64,000 bases of DNA, taken from assembly GCA_963783835.1 (NCBI GenBank), contig CAWAOX010000016.1, forward strand, positions 1 through 64,000, given 5' to 3'. Origin of the DNA: CAIQPS01 sp963783835 (GTDB taxonomy: Bacteria > Actinomycetota > Thermoleophilia > RBG-16-64-13). The notes beneath the pieces are model-generated. The model searched no databases, was not told the origin of the DNA, and worked only from the letters and a program-made list of their open reading frames with translations. The translations under genes were made by a program, and so were the position numbers. This document shows positions 41,061 through 49,405 of this stretch, one piece after another. Position 1 is the stretch's first letter, and every line of letters starts with the position of its first letter.

Positions 41061-42901
41061 CCCTTGCGCTCCTTCCTCGACCGCACCGTAGCGGCCTCGT
41101 CAAGCTCGAGCGTGTCCGCCGGCCGCCCTTCGGGCCCCAGCACCACGCCGTACACGTCACGCGCCCGTTCGGGCGTGATCAATCCATCGACCACGTCCTC
41201 CCAGACCTTCCGCGAGTCGCGGTCGAGCGGGTCGCCCCACCCGCCGCCGCCCGGGGCCTTGGCCAACACTACCTCATCGGCGAAGACCGGCTCGTTCGAC
41301 ATGGTGCGAAGGACGTGGCTGCTCCCATCCGGGCTCTCCACCCACATCTCCAGCTTGGCCACCGGCACCCCGGTCGAGCCCATCGCGGGCACCACCGCCC
41401 CGTCGCAGTTCCCGGTCATGAGAAACGACGGATGCCCGGGCTTCACGTCCGACACCATCTCCACGAAGATGCCCGGGCCACCCCGGTACTCCCCGGCGCC
41501 CTCCGCATCGGTCATGAATTCGTAGCGCATCACCCGGAAGGGCACCTCGGACTCGAAGTGCTCGATGTCCGGTCGCACGAAGCTGCCAAGGAACGATCCG
41601 GGGCCCACCCCCGGCCAGCCGTCGAAGCCCTTCATGGCCCCGCCGCTGCCGTCGGACGCGAACGTCTCGGCCATGTACTGCTTCACCGACCCGGTGCGCG
41701 GGTCGATCTCGTCCAGGTCCATCCCCACGTTTATGGGGCACGCGTGACGCGAGAAGCCGCCGGTCGCCCGCTCCGGCAACGCCTGGGCCAGCGCGATCTT
41801 GCAGGCCTCCATGATCGGCTCGCCCACACTGATCTGCCCGGCGCCGACCGTCGCCGGGTACTTGGGGTTCACGACCGTCCCCAGGGGCGCGATCACGTGC
41901 ACCGGAGCGAAGCTGCCCTGGTTCTTCGGCGCCATCGGGTCGATGAACGCGTAGAAGGACTCCATGCAGATGGAGATGGTGTTGCCCAGGGGACTGTTGA
42001 CGAAGGTCACCTGCGGGTCACTGCCGTGGAAGTCGAAGGTGAGCTCGTCGCCCTTGACCGTCATGTCCACACGCACCCAGACCGGCTTGTCGGTCATACC
42101 GTCCCAGTCGCCGGCCGATTCGCCGTGGTAGGTGCCGTCCGGCATCGCCGCGATCTCGGAGCGGGCTGCCCGCTCGCCGGAGGCCAGGATCTCGCGCATG
42201 CACGCTTTCACCGTCTCCGGCCCGTACTTGTCGACGAGCTTGACTACCTGCCGCTCGGCCTGCGCGAGGGCCCCGTTGATGAGCATGGTGTCCATGTCCA
42301 CCTGTTTGGAGTTGCGCACGTTGCGGCAGACCAGAGCCCACAGGTCCTTGTCGACCACGCCGCCCTTGATCACCTTGAGCGGCGGGATGTTGAGGCCTTC
42401 CGCGATGATGTCGTAGGCCTTGGGACCGTAGCCGCCCGGCAGGAAGCCGCCTGTGTCGGCCATATGGCCGCGGAATTGGAAAAAGCCAAACAGTTCGCCC
42501 CGGTAAAAAGCCGGGCGCAGAAAGGCCCAGTCGGAGAGGTGGCCGCTCTGCACCAGGTACGGGTCGTTGCCAACGATCAGATCGCCCGGCGCGAAGTCGC
42601 CGTTGAAAGGCTCGATCATCCTGCCGGCCGCGTGGCCCGCCGCGAAGATGTGCCGCGCGATGTAGGCGGCCGCTACCACGATCTCGCCCTTTGGATCCAG
42701 CCAGCAGAGCCCGAAGTCGCGCACCAGCGCGAGCACGTAGGACTGCGTCGCGTGGAGCACCTTCTCTCCCGACTCGTCCAGCAGGCTTTCCAGCCGGTTC
42801 CACACTACGGAGAGAGTCGTGGGGTCGAGTCCCGCTTCGCGGGGACCGGCGCCGGCCGCTGCAGGCGCCGTGCCGGCGCCGGTCATCGTCGTGTCTGCCA
42901 T
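41057..42901 (-). CDS. Hydantoinase B/oxoprolinase family subunit
   Basis: 614 residues from ATG 42901. Family markers: LVVGNDPYLVQSGHLSDW-type motif (IVGNDPYLVQSGHLSDW), GHMADTGG, CRNVRNSKQVDMD and the C-terminal APGGGGWGDPLDRD loop. HyuB subunits pair with HyuA in ATP-dependent hydantoinases, 5-oxoprolinases, and acetone/acetophenone carboxylases, where HyuB binds the metal and organic substrate. It starts 1 nt after the HyuA stop. Confidence 0.9.
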   Translation of the reverse strand: MADTTMTGAGTAPAAAGAGPREAGLDPTTLSVVWNRLESLLDESGEKVLHATQSYVLALVRDFGLCWLDPKGEIVVAAAYIARHIFAAGHAAGRMIEPFNGDFAPGDLIVGNDPYLVQSGHLSDWAFLRPAFYRGELFGFFQFRGHMADTGGFLPGGYGPKAYDIIAEGLNIPPLKVIKGGVVDKDLWALVCRNVRNSKQVDMDTMLINGALAQAERQVVKLVDKYGPETVKACMREILASGERAARSEIAAMPDGTYHGESAGDWDGMTDKPVWVRVDMTVKGDELTFDFHGSDPQVTFVNSPLGNTISICMESFYAFIDPMAPKNQGSFAPVHVIAPLGTVVNPKYPATVGAGQISVGEPIMEACKIALAQALPERATGGFSRHACPINVGMDLDEIDPRTGSVKQYMAETFASDGSGGAMKGFDGWPGVGPGSFLGSFVRPDIEHFESEVPFRVMRYEFMTDAEGAGEYRGGPGIFVEMVSDVKPGHPSFLMTGNCDGAVVPAMGSTGVPVAKLEMWVESPDGSSHVLRTMSNEPVFADEVVLAKAPGGGGWGDPLDRDSRKVWEDVVDGLITPERARDVYGVVLGPEGRPADTLELDEAATVRSRKERKG

Positions 42902-42902
42902 G

Positions 42903-45023
42903 TCACTCTCCCCTTCCTGGGAGGCCGCTGATGGTCGTATAGCTGCCGTCGGAGTCAACGGTCACGGTCTCGGCCGGGGGAAGGACCAGGGTGGTCATCC
43001 TCTCCTCGATGATGCACGGCCCGGTGATTGCGTCCCCCGCGCCCAACTTATCGCCGTCGTACACCGGCACTTCGGTGAAGCCGCCGGTTTCCGCGAAGTA
43101 GACGGGGCGGCGCTCCTTCAGCGCCGCCGCCAAGTCGCCGGTCCCCTGCGGGATCTCCCGTGGCGGAGGCGGCACGATCTTGGCGACGCCGGTCAGGTGC
43201 AGTCGTACGATCATCGTGGGATAGCCTGGCTCCGAGTAGCCGATGACGCGGCGGTGCTTGTCGTGGAACCGGTCGACCGTCACGGCCAGGGTCTCGGCGG
43301 TCACCGGGCCGTCCGGCACGACGGCGTTCTGCTCTCTCACCTGCCCGTAGTAGTGGATGTCCATGGAGCGCTCGATCGTGATGTCCACCAGTGCCGCGCC
43401 TTCACGCTCGAGCGTGCGGCGGGCCTCGGCTTCCATCTCTTCATAGAGCAGGTTGACGCGGCCCAGATCGGCGGCCTCCGACTGCGCGGAGTACGGCCGG
43501 GTGTAGTTGTGCTTGAGGTCGGCGTACATCATGCCGAACGCGCAGAAGACCGGAGCCATCCGCGGGGAGATGAAGTGCTTCATGCCGATCTCCCGCGCGA
43601 GCCGGGCAACATGTACCGGAGCCGCGCCGCCGGCTGCGATGAGCGTGAAATCCCGAGGATCGCAGCCTCGCTGGCTGAACATGATGTCGACGGCGCCGGC
43701 CATCTTGGCGTTCACCACGTCGTGGATGGCGGCGGCGGCTTCGGGCACCGTGAGCCCCAGAGGGTCGGCCACCTTCGCCTTGATGGCCGCCTCGGCCAAT
43801 TCCTTGCGGAGCGGGCGGTCGCCGCCCAGGAAGTAGTCGGGGTTCAGGTAGCCCAACACCAGGTTCGCGTCGGTGACGGTCGGCTCGGCGCCACCCAGCC
43901 CGTAGCAAACCGGACCCGGTACGGCGCCCGCGCTGGCGGGGCCCACCTGTAGACGGCCGCTCATGTCGATGGAGGCGATGCTACCGCCCCCTGCGCCGAC
44001 GGCGTTCACGTCGACTGTCGGCAGAGCGTACTTCTTGCCGTCGATGATCTTCTTCTGGCTGACGTTCACCTGCCCGTCGGGGATGATGGAGATGTCGAAG
44101 CTCGTGCCGCCCATGTCTGCGGTCACCAGATCGGATACGCCCCGGGCCCGGCCAAGGCTGACTCCCAGGGCCGGTCCGGCCGCCGGGCCGGAGACCAGGA
44201 GCGCCGCCGGGTTCTCACACACCACCTCACCGGTGGCCACCCCTCCGTTGCTCTGCATGAAGGCCAGGGCCCCGGCGAAGCCGTCGGCCGCCAGAACGGC
44301 GCTGATCCCCTTGACGAACTCGGTGATCTTGGGAGCGACGTAGGCGCTGAACATCGTGGTGCTCCACCTGCCCACCTCGCCGACGGTCGGCAGCACCCGA
44401 GAAGACAGCGCCACATAGGCTTCCGGGTAGTCCTCCTTGACGATCTGCTCCACCCGCAGTTCGTGGGCAGGATTCAGGTGTGAGAAGAGAAGGTTCACCG
44501 CGATGGCCTCCACCCCCTTGCCCTTCAGGTAGGCCACTGCCTGCCGCACATCATCGTCACGAAGCGGGGTCAGCACGTGGCCCTTGAAGTCCAGACGCTC
44601 GTCCACCTCGGCCACCAGGTGCCGCGGCGCCAGCGGCCGCGGGTACTCGCTCCGGAAGCTGAACAACTCCGCCGCCGTCGCCTTGCGGTCGCCCCCGAGG
44701 TCCGACTTGGCCACGTGCAGGAACGAAAGGCGGTCACGGTAGCCCTTGGTGGTGATGGCGCCCGTCTTGGCACCCGTCCGCGTGGCCACGATGTTGGTGG
44801 CCAGAGTGGTACCCAAGACTATGGTCTTGGTGGCGGCGAGGAGTTCCGGCAACGGCCGTCCGACCTGCGCCGCAAGCCGGAAGATGCACTCCACCACTCC
44901 CACTTTGGGATCCGCGGGAGTGCTGTCGACCTTGGCCGCCCAGACTTCGTGCGTATCGCTGAGAAGGATCCCGTCGGTGAACGTGCCGCCGCAGTCGACG
45001 GAGATCCGGTAGCCGGCGATCAT
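42903..45023 (-). CDS. Hydantoinase A/oxoprolinase family subunit
   Basis: 706 residues with the ASKHA ATP-binding fold: ISVDCGGTFTDGILL (phosphate 1), VTADMGGTSFDISII (phosphate 2) and VNAVGAGGGSIASID. It carries the HyuA N- and C-terminal regions, including PGPVCYGLGGAEPTVTDANLVLGYLNPDYFLGG. With HyuB it forms an enzyme that phosphorylates a carbonyl or amide substrate. Whether this is a cyclic amide hydrolase or a carboxylase cannot be told from sequence; no third small carboxylase subunit is in the operon. Its ATG overlaps the nitroreductase stop (ATGA). Confidence 0.9.
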   Translation of the reverse strand: MIAGYRISVDCGGTFTDGILLSDTHEVWAAKVDSTPADPKVGVVECIFRLAAQVGRPLPELLAATKTIVLGTTLATNIVATRTGAKTGAITTKGYRDRLSFLHVAKSDLGGDRKATAAELFSFRSEYPRPLAPRHLVAEVDERLDFKGHVLTPLRDDDVRQAVAYLKGKGVEAIAVNLLFSHLNPAHELRVEQIVKEDYPEAYVALSSRVLPTVGEVGRWSTTMFSAYVAPKITEFVKGISAVLAADGFAGALAFMQSNGGVATGEVVCENPAALLVSGPAAGPALGVSLGRARGVSDLVTADMGGTSFDISIIPDGQVNVSQKKIIDGKKYALPTVDVNAVGAGGGSIASIDMSGRLQVGPASAGAVPGPVCYGLGGAEPTVTDANLVLGYLNPDYFLGGDRPLRKELAEAAIKAKVADPLGLTVPEAAAAIHDVVNAKMAGAVDIMFSQRGCDPRDFTLIAAGGAAPVHVARLAREIGMKHFISPRMAPVFCAFGMMYADLKHNYTRPYSAQSEAADLGRVNLLYEEMEAEARRTLEREGAALVDITIERSMDIHYYGQVREQNAVVPDGPVTAETLAVTVDRFHDKHRRVIGYSEPGYPTMIVRLHLTGVAKIVPPPPREIPQGTGDLAAALKERRPVYFAETGGFTEVPVYDGDKLGAGDAITGPCIIEERMTTLVLPPAETVTVDSDGSYTTISGLPGRGE

Positions 45024-45646
45024 CCCGCGTATCCCAGTGGTTGGGTGAAAGTTATGAGTTGGTCCGGGTTGAGACCCATGGCGGCCGCGAGCGGCGGCCG
45101 TTCGAACTTGGCGCGTACTACGGTGGCCAGGCCGGCCGACGAGCAGTAGAGGTAGACGTTCTCCGCCATCACGGCCGAGTCTGCCCAGGGGAAGATGGCT
45201 CTGTCGCGCTCGTCCGAGTCGTGCATCCGGGAGAGATCCGCCACGTAGATGAGGATCACCGGCACCTCCAGCACGAAGGGCTGCTCCTCGTGGGCCGTGA
45301 AGTGGCGGATGTCGCCGGCCAGCACGCCTTCCAGCCCATGTTCCAGCGGGTTGTAGCGGTAGAACCCATCCTTCACCGCCACATACAGGTCCACCTCCTG
45401 CCAGTTATGAGCCGCGGGTGCGGAATGACTTCCCGGCGCGTGGATGCCAGACCCCGCGTACTCGCGAGTGAGCCCAAAGGCCGCCCAGAGCACGTCGGAC
45501 AACTCCTGGAGCGAGATCGGAGTGGTGCTGTACTTCCTCGTAGAATGCCGGCGCTTGAGCACGTCCATCAGCGGCATGCCCCCGGTGGTGCGCGGTTCTG
45601 GCAGCTTGATCTCGGCGGGCTTACCCGCCGGCGCGTCCATGTGCAT
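45020..45646 (-). CDS. Nitroreductase/SagB-type FMN oxidoreductase
   Basis: 208 residues. LKRRHSTRKYSTTPISLQELSDVLWAAFG is the FMN-binding start, with GSHSAPAAHNWQEVDLYVAV and DSAVMAENVYLYCSSAGLATVVRAKF further on. This subgroup is related to SagB-like dehydrogenases. It may oxidise or reduce the pathway intermediate. It lies 14 nt downstream of the racemase and overlaps HyuA. Confidence 0.82.
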   Translation of the reverse strand: MHMDAPAGKPAEIKLPEPRTTGGMPLMDVLKRRHSTRKYSTTPISLQELSDVLWAAFGLTREYAGSGIHAPGSHSAPAAHNWQEVDLYVAVKDGFYRYNPLEHGLEGVLAGDIRHFTAHEEQPFVLEVPVILIYVADLSRMHDSDERDRAIFPWADSAVMAENVYLYCSSAGLATVVRAKFERPPLAAAMGLNPDQLITFTQPLGYAG

Positions 45647-45660
45647 CTAGACCTCCATTC

Positions 45661-46521
45661 CTACTGACAATCCCAGAATCCCGGGCCTGTGTACTCGAGC
45701 ACCGACCGGCCACCAGCCACCGCTTCGGCCGAAGGCCGCGCGAAGACTCCCTTGCGGCTGATCCAAGGAGACCCCGCCCTCTTGAGCGCTATCAAGGTCT
45801 CCGCCATTCTCACCGCGGCCCCGTAGAGGTCCACGATCGGCACGCCGTCCACTTCAAAGACGCCGTTCGGGTGGTCCGCCCGGCATCCGGGGGCGAAGCG
45901 CACGCACGGGGCGATGAGGCCGCAGCCGGGGATGATGACCTCGGCCCCCCGGGAGATGAGTTCCCGGGCGACGGCGGTGAACTCCTCTATAGCGGCGTGC
46001 GCGTCGATCAAGGCCGCTTCCTGCTCCGCGGCAGGGAGATAGCCCGGGACCACGCCCACGCACCGGTCCTTCAACCCATACAGCGCCACCCGGTCTTCGA
46101 AGTCGGGCACGCCCAGCGGCGATGGGCAGAAGAGGCCGAACTTGCGCCCCATCGTCATGGCCAGAAGCATCGAGGACTCGCCGAAACCGGCAACGGGAAT
46201 GTCCACCGCCTGCCGCGCCGCCCACAGGGTGGGGTCGTGATAACAGGCGATGATGGCGCCGTCGAAACCTTCCCGCTCCGCCTGCATGATCATGTAGAGG
46301 ATCTCGCTGTCGGCGAGGGCATGCATGTAGGCGTAGGGCTGGGCCTCGAGGTTGCTCAGGCCCCGCCGGGGGAAGCGGAAGGTGAGTTCGGTATCGGGCT
46401 GCATGGCGGGGCCGAAGCTGCGCTTCCACATTTCGACCGCCACAGTCTTGAAGATGTGGCCGGCTTCACTGTCTTCCTCGGCGGCCGCCACGTTGGCGAC
46501 GAGTATCCGGGTTTTGGCCAC
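45661..46521 (-). CDS. Asp/Glu/hydantoin racemase family protein
   Basis: 286 residues. The two catalytic Cys of the family are visible: GAIIACYHDPTLW and EVIIPGCGLIAP. The fold also shows DIPVAGFGESSMLLAM. Members racemise Asp, Glu, or hydantoins, or decarboxylate arylmalonates. Together with HyuAB this suggests a chiral cyclic amide or acid substrate. It is the first gene of the operon, 78 nt from the divergent TetR gene. Confidence 0.85.
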   Translation of the reverse strand: MAKTRILVANVAAAEEDSEAGHIFKTVAVEMWKRSFGPAMQPDTELTFRFPRRGLSNLEAQPYAYMHALADSEILYMIMQAEREGFDGAIIACYHDPTLWAARQAVDIPVAGFGESSMLLAMTMGRKFGLFCPSPLGVPDFEDRVALYGLKDRCVGVVPGYLPAAEQEAALIDAHAAIEEFTAVARELISRGAEVIIPGCGLIAPCVRFAPGCRADHPNGVFEVDGVPIVDLYGAAVRMAETLIALKRAGSPWISRKGVFARPSAEAVAGGRSVLEYTGPGFWDCQ

Positions 46522-46547
46522 GCCTTCCTCCAGACTTGGTACGGATG

Positions 46548-46563
46548 GTTAATCTTTATTAAC
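46548..46563. promoter_or_regulatory. Perfect palindrome, candidate TetR operator
   Basis: GTTAAT-cttt-ATTAAC, two perfect 6-bp arms around a 4-nt spacer, lies in the 78-nt gap between the divergent racemase and TetR genes. Its AT-rich character stands out in GC-rich surroundings. TetR-family repressors usually bind such palindromes next to their own gene. Confidence 0.55.
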
Positions 46564-46599
46564 TTAGCCCACCGGCCTGGCGAAGTCAAGGGCTGTATC

Positions 46600-47223
46600 A
46601 TGAGCCGCATGAGAAAGACTCGAGAGGAAAGACGCCTCGAGATCGCCGACGCCACTCTCCGGATCGTCGGTGAGCACGGTGTCCAGGGAGCGACCATGGC
46701 CCGTATCGCGGGGGCTATCGGCATCTCCGGTCCGGCTCTCTACAAGCACTTCTCCAACCGGTCGGAGATACTGGAAGCCGCCATGGACCTGCTGCTCGTG
46801 CGTGTCGTCTCCTGGCTCGATTCCTCGAAGAACCCCAACGCGCTCGAGCGGCTGCGCGAGCTGGGCATGAGACATTCCTCGACACTCGCCACCGACTACG
46901 AGGGCGTGATCGCTCCCCTCTTCGAGTTCGCCGCTGCCGGACCGCGCTCGCACCTGAGCGGGCAACTGGCGCAGAGGCAGAGAGCCGCTCTCCAGCGGTT
47001 CGTGTCCATCATCGAGGAGGGGCAGGCGCAGGGCACGATCCTCTCCGATATAGATGTGCAGGTGGTGGCCTGGAGCCTCATGGGGCTCAGCTGGATAGAG
47101 AACCTCGCGGCTCTCGAGGGGATGGGGGAGTTCGTGACCGACGGAGTGTCGACGCGGATGCTGGATCGAATACTGGCCGACATCTCGGTGCCCGGCCCCG
47201 AGCCGGCGCCGGCGAACGTGTGA
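46600..47223 (+). CDS. TetR-family transcriptional regulator
   Basis: 207 residues from ATG 46600 (a second ATG at 46609 is possible); the longer open frame is an artefact of the opposite-strand racemase. N-terminal HTH: EERRLEIADATLRIVGEHGVQGATMARIAGAIGISGPALYKHFSNRSEIL split as helix-turn-helix, with GISGPALYKHF as the recognition helix. The C-terminal ligand domain is helical. It lies divergent to the racemase operon and 23 nt upstream of the SDR, so it probably controls both arms. Confidence 0.9.
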   Translation: MSRMRKTREERRLEIADATLRIVGEHGVQGATMARIAGAIGISGPALYKHFSNRSEILEAAMDLLLVRVVSWLDSSKNPNALERLRELGMRHSSTLATDYEGVIAPLFEFAAAGPRSHLSGQLAQRQRAALQRFVSIIEEGQAQGTILSDIDVQVVAWSLMGLSWIENLAALEGMGEFVTDGVSTRMLDRILADISVPGPEPAPANV

Positions 47224-47246
47224 TGAAACGGATCTAGGGGGGACGC

Positions 47247-48011
47247 ATGGGCATCATGGAGGGGAAGGTGTGTGTCGTCACCGGCGGAGGAGGCAGTATT
47301 GGTCTGGCCGCCGCCCAGGCGCTGCTGGAAGAGGGGGCGCGGGTACTGCTGGTGGGCCGGAGCCCCGACAAGCTGGCACGGGCGGCGGCGTCGCTCAACG
47401 CCCGCCCGGACGTACTCGATAGCGTCTCGGCCAACGTGGCTGACGCCGCTGACACCCAGAAATACCTGGACCGGGCGGTCGTCAACTGGGGCAACATCGA
47501 CGTCATCTTCAGCCATGCCGGTATCGCCGGCGTCATCAAGCCGGTCACGGAGTACCCCGAAGACGTCTTCGACGCCGTGATCGCCACCAACATCCGGGGC
47601 TCGTTCCTCGCATGCAAGTATGGGCTGCCCCTCATGAACGACGGTGGCAGCATCATCATCACCTCGAGCATCATGGGCACCCGGGCCGACCCTGGCGTCT
47701 GCGCCTACGCGACCTCCAAGCACGCGCTCATCGGCCTGGCCCGCGTGGTCGCGAAAGAAGCGGCGCCGCGGAACATCAGGGTGAACGTCTTTGCCCCCGG
47801 CCCCATCGAGAACGAGTTCCAGACCCAGATAGAGGAGCGACTCACCGAGATCGTCGGCCAGGACGGGACGGAGTTCCTCAACGGCATCATCCCGCTCGGC
47901 CGGCACGGCCGGGCGCAAGAGGTGGCCCGCATGGTGCTGTTCTTGGCCTCCGACCAGAGCAGTTTCTCCACCGGGAGCGTCTTCATGGCAGACGGCGGCA
48001 TGAACATCTGA
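47247..48011 (+). CDS. Short-chain dehydrogenase/reductase (SDR)
   Basis: 254 residues, classical SDR. The cofactor motif is VTGGGGSIG, with SHAGIAG (NNAG position), the catalytic Ser in IIITSSIMG and YATSK as the Tyr-Lys pair. A strong GGGGGG ribosome site precedes ATG. It reduces or oxidises a keto/hydroxy group with NAD(P)H. Phloroglucinol reductase is an SDR, so in a cluster with a transhydroxylase-type enzyme this gene is a candidate for that step, which is inference only. Confidence 0.88.
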   Translation: MGIMEGKVCVVTGGGGSIGLAAAQALLEEGARVLLVGRSPDKLARAAASLNARPDVLDSVSANVADAADTQKYLDRAVVNWGNIDVIFSHAGIAGVIKPVTEYPEDVFDAVIATNIRGSFLACKYGLPLMNDGGSIIITSSIMGTRADPGVCAYATSKHALIGLARVVAKEAAPRNIRVNVFAPGPIENEFQTQIEERLTEIVGQDGTEFLNGIIPLGRHGRAQEVARMVLFLASDQSSFSTGSVFMADGGMNI

Positions 48012-48042
48012 CAGAAGCCGCGGCACTTCGCCCTACATTGAG

Positions 48043-49365
48043 ATGAATCGCCGCGCGGCACAGCCGTCCCGGACGCAGCGGCCCGCGTATCGTTGGGTGG
48101 TGCTCGGCATGGCCTTCATGGGCGTGTTCGGCGCCTTGGGCTTCGGCCGCTTCGGCTACAGCGCCGTCCTGCCCTCCATGCAGAAGGGCCTGGATATCAG
48201 CAGTGCCGCCGCGGGATCGCTGGCCTCCTGGAACCTGATCGGCTACACGGTCATGTCGGCGGTCGGCGGCGTGCTCGCTTCGCGGTGGGGTCCCCGGAGA
48301 GTAATCACGATCGGCATCGTGGTGACGGCCGCGGGGATGCTCTTTACCGGCTTGTCGGACACCCTGGCGGGAGCGTCCGCCGCGCGCTTGCTGACCGGCA
48401 TGGGCAACGGGCTGGTGCTGGTCCCCTCCATCAGCCTGATGGCCGCGTGGTTCGAGATCCACCGCCTGGGTCTTTCCTCAGCCATCGTACCGACCGGCTC
48501 TTCCCTCGCCCTTGTCGTTGTCGGCCTGGCGGTGCCCCCGCTGTTGCGCGCCGGCGGAGACGAGGGATGGCGGTTGGCTTGGTACTTCTTCGCCGGGTTG
48601 ACGATCCTGTTCGCCGCCCTGAGCGCGATCATCCAGCGCGATCACCCGGCGAAGCCGATCGCCGAGAGCGACGACATAGTCATCGACAAGTGGGCGCCTC
48701 CGGCCATCCGGGCCCGGCTCAGCCCGCCCTCCTTTCATCTGGGAGGCGTCATCCGCTCCGGATACGCGTGGCACCTAGGCGCCGTCTATCTGCTCTACGG
48801 CATCGCCTTCCTCCTCTATTTCACCTTCTTCCAGAAGCGCCTGACGACGGACCTGGGATACAGCAGCGAGACCGCGGGCTATCTCTTCATGCTGGTAGGG
48901 GTCGCCGGTCTCGCGGGCGGGATGCTCTGGGGATCCGTCTCGGACCGTTTCGGCCGGGAGCGCACTCTGGCCCTCACTCTGTTCCTGGCGGGCATCGGCG
49001 GCTTCCTGTTCGGGACCGGCCTTGGCCTGCCTGGGCTGGCCCTCTCGGCCATCCTCTTCGGGTCCACCGGCCTCGCGTTCCCGGGCCTCATGGGGGTCGC
49101 CTGCGCCGACCGTTTCGGGCCGAAGCTCGCCGCCGCCTCTCTGGGACTCATCACGATCCTGGTAGGCGCAGGACAGGCTATCGGGCCTCTCATCGGCGGG
49201 GCCATGAACGACGCCTTCTCGTCGCTGGCGCCCGCGTACGTCTTCTCCGGCGCGGTGTTCGTGGCCGCCGCCGGCGCCGCTTTGCTGCTGCCCCGAGGAG
49301 CGGATCCCAACGAGGGCCCGTCGGTGACCCTCCCAGAGCTTCCCGTACAGCGGGGGGTGCGGTGA
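48043..49365 (+). CDS. MFS transporter (first of a tandem pair)
   Basis: 440 residues, twelve membrane helices. YRWVVLGMAFMGVFGALGFGRFGYSAVLPSMQ opens TM1, ASRWGPRR is the loop 2-3 motif, and DRFGRER is its copy in the second half. The neighbour at 49406 is a close paralogue, with the same GFGRFGYSAVLPSMQ and FQKRLTxDLGYSSETAG blocks. Its position in the TetR-SDR operon suggests uptake or export of the pathway substrate. Confidence 0.88.
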   Translation: MNRRAAQPSRTQRPAYRWVVLGMAFMGVFGALGFGRFGYSAVLPSMQKGLDISSAAAGSLASWNLIGYTVMSAVGGVLASRWGPRRVITIGIVVTAAGMLFTGLSDTLAGASAARLLTGMGNGLVLVPSISLMAAWFEIHRLGLSSAIVPTGSSLALVVVGLAVPPLLRAGGDEGWRLAWYFFAGLTILFAALSAIIQRDHPAKPIAESDDIVIDKWAPPAIRARLSPPSFHLGGVIRSGYAWHLGAVYLLYGIAFLLYFTFFQKRLTTDLGYSSETAGYLFMLVGVAGLAGGMLWGSVSDRFGRERTLALTLFLAGIGGFLFGTGLGLPGLALSAILFGSTGLAFPGLMGVACADRFGPKLAAASLGLITILVGAGQAIGPLIGGAMNDAFSSLAPAYVFSGAVFVAAAGAALLLPRGADPNEGPSVTLPELPVQRGVR

Positions 49366-49405
49366 GTGCTCATGCCATCGCCTGGCGCGAAAACAGGGGA
49401 GCCTG

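Noticed and set aside
41315..42931. 538-residue plus-strand open frame
   Set aside because: Shadow of HyuB; no recognised motif.
42903..45023. Assignment of HyuAB as acetone or acetophenone carboxylase
   Set aside because: The third small carboxylase subunit is missing and family-level motifs do not separate carboxylases from hydantoinases, so only the broad family is claimed.
45871..46599. Extended N-terminus for the TetR protein
   Set aside because: The extension is antisense to the racemase, and the HTH begins right after ATG 46600.
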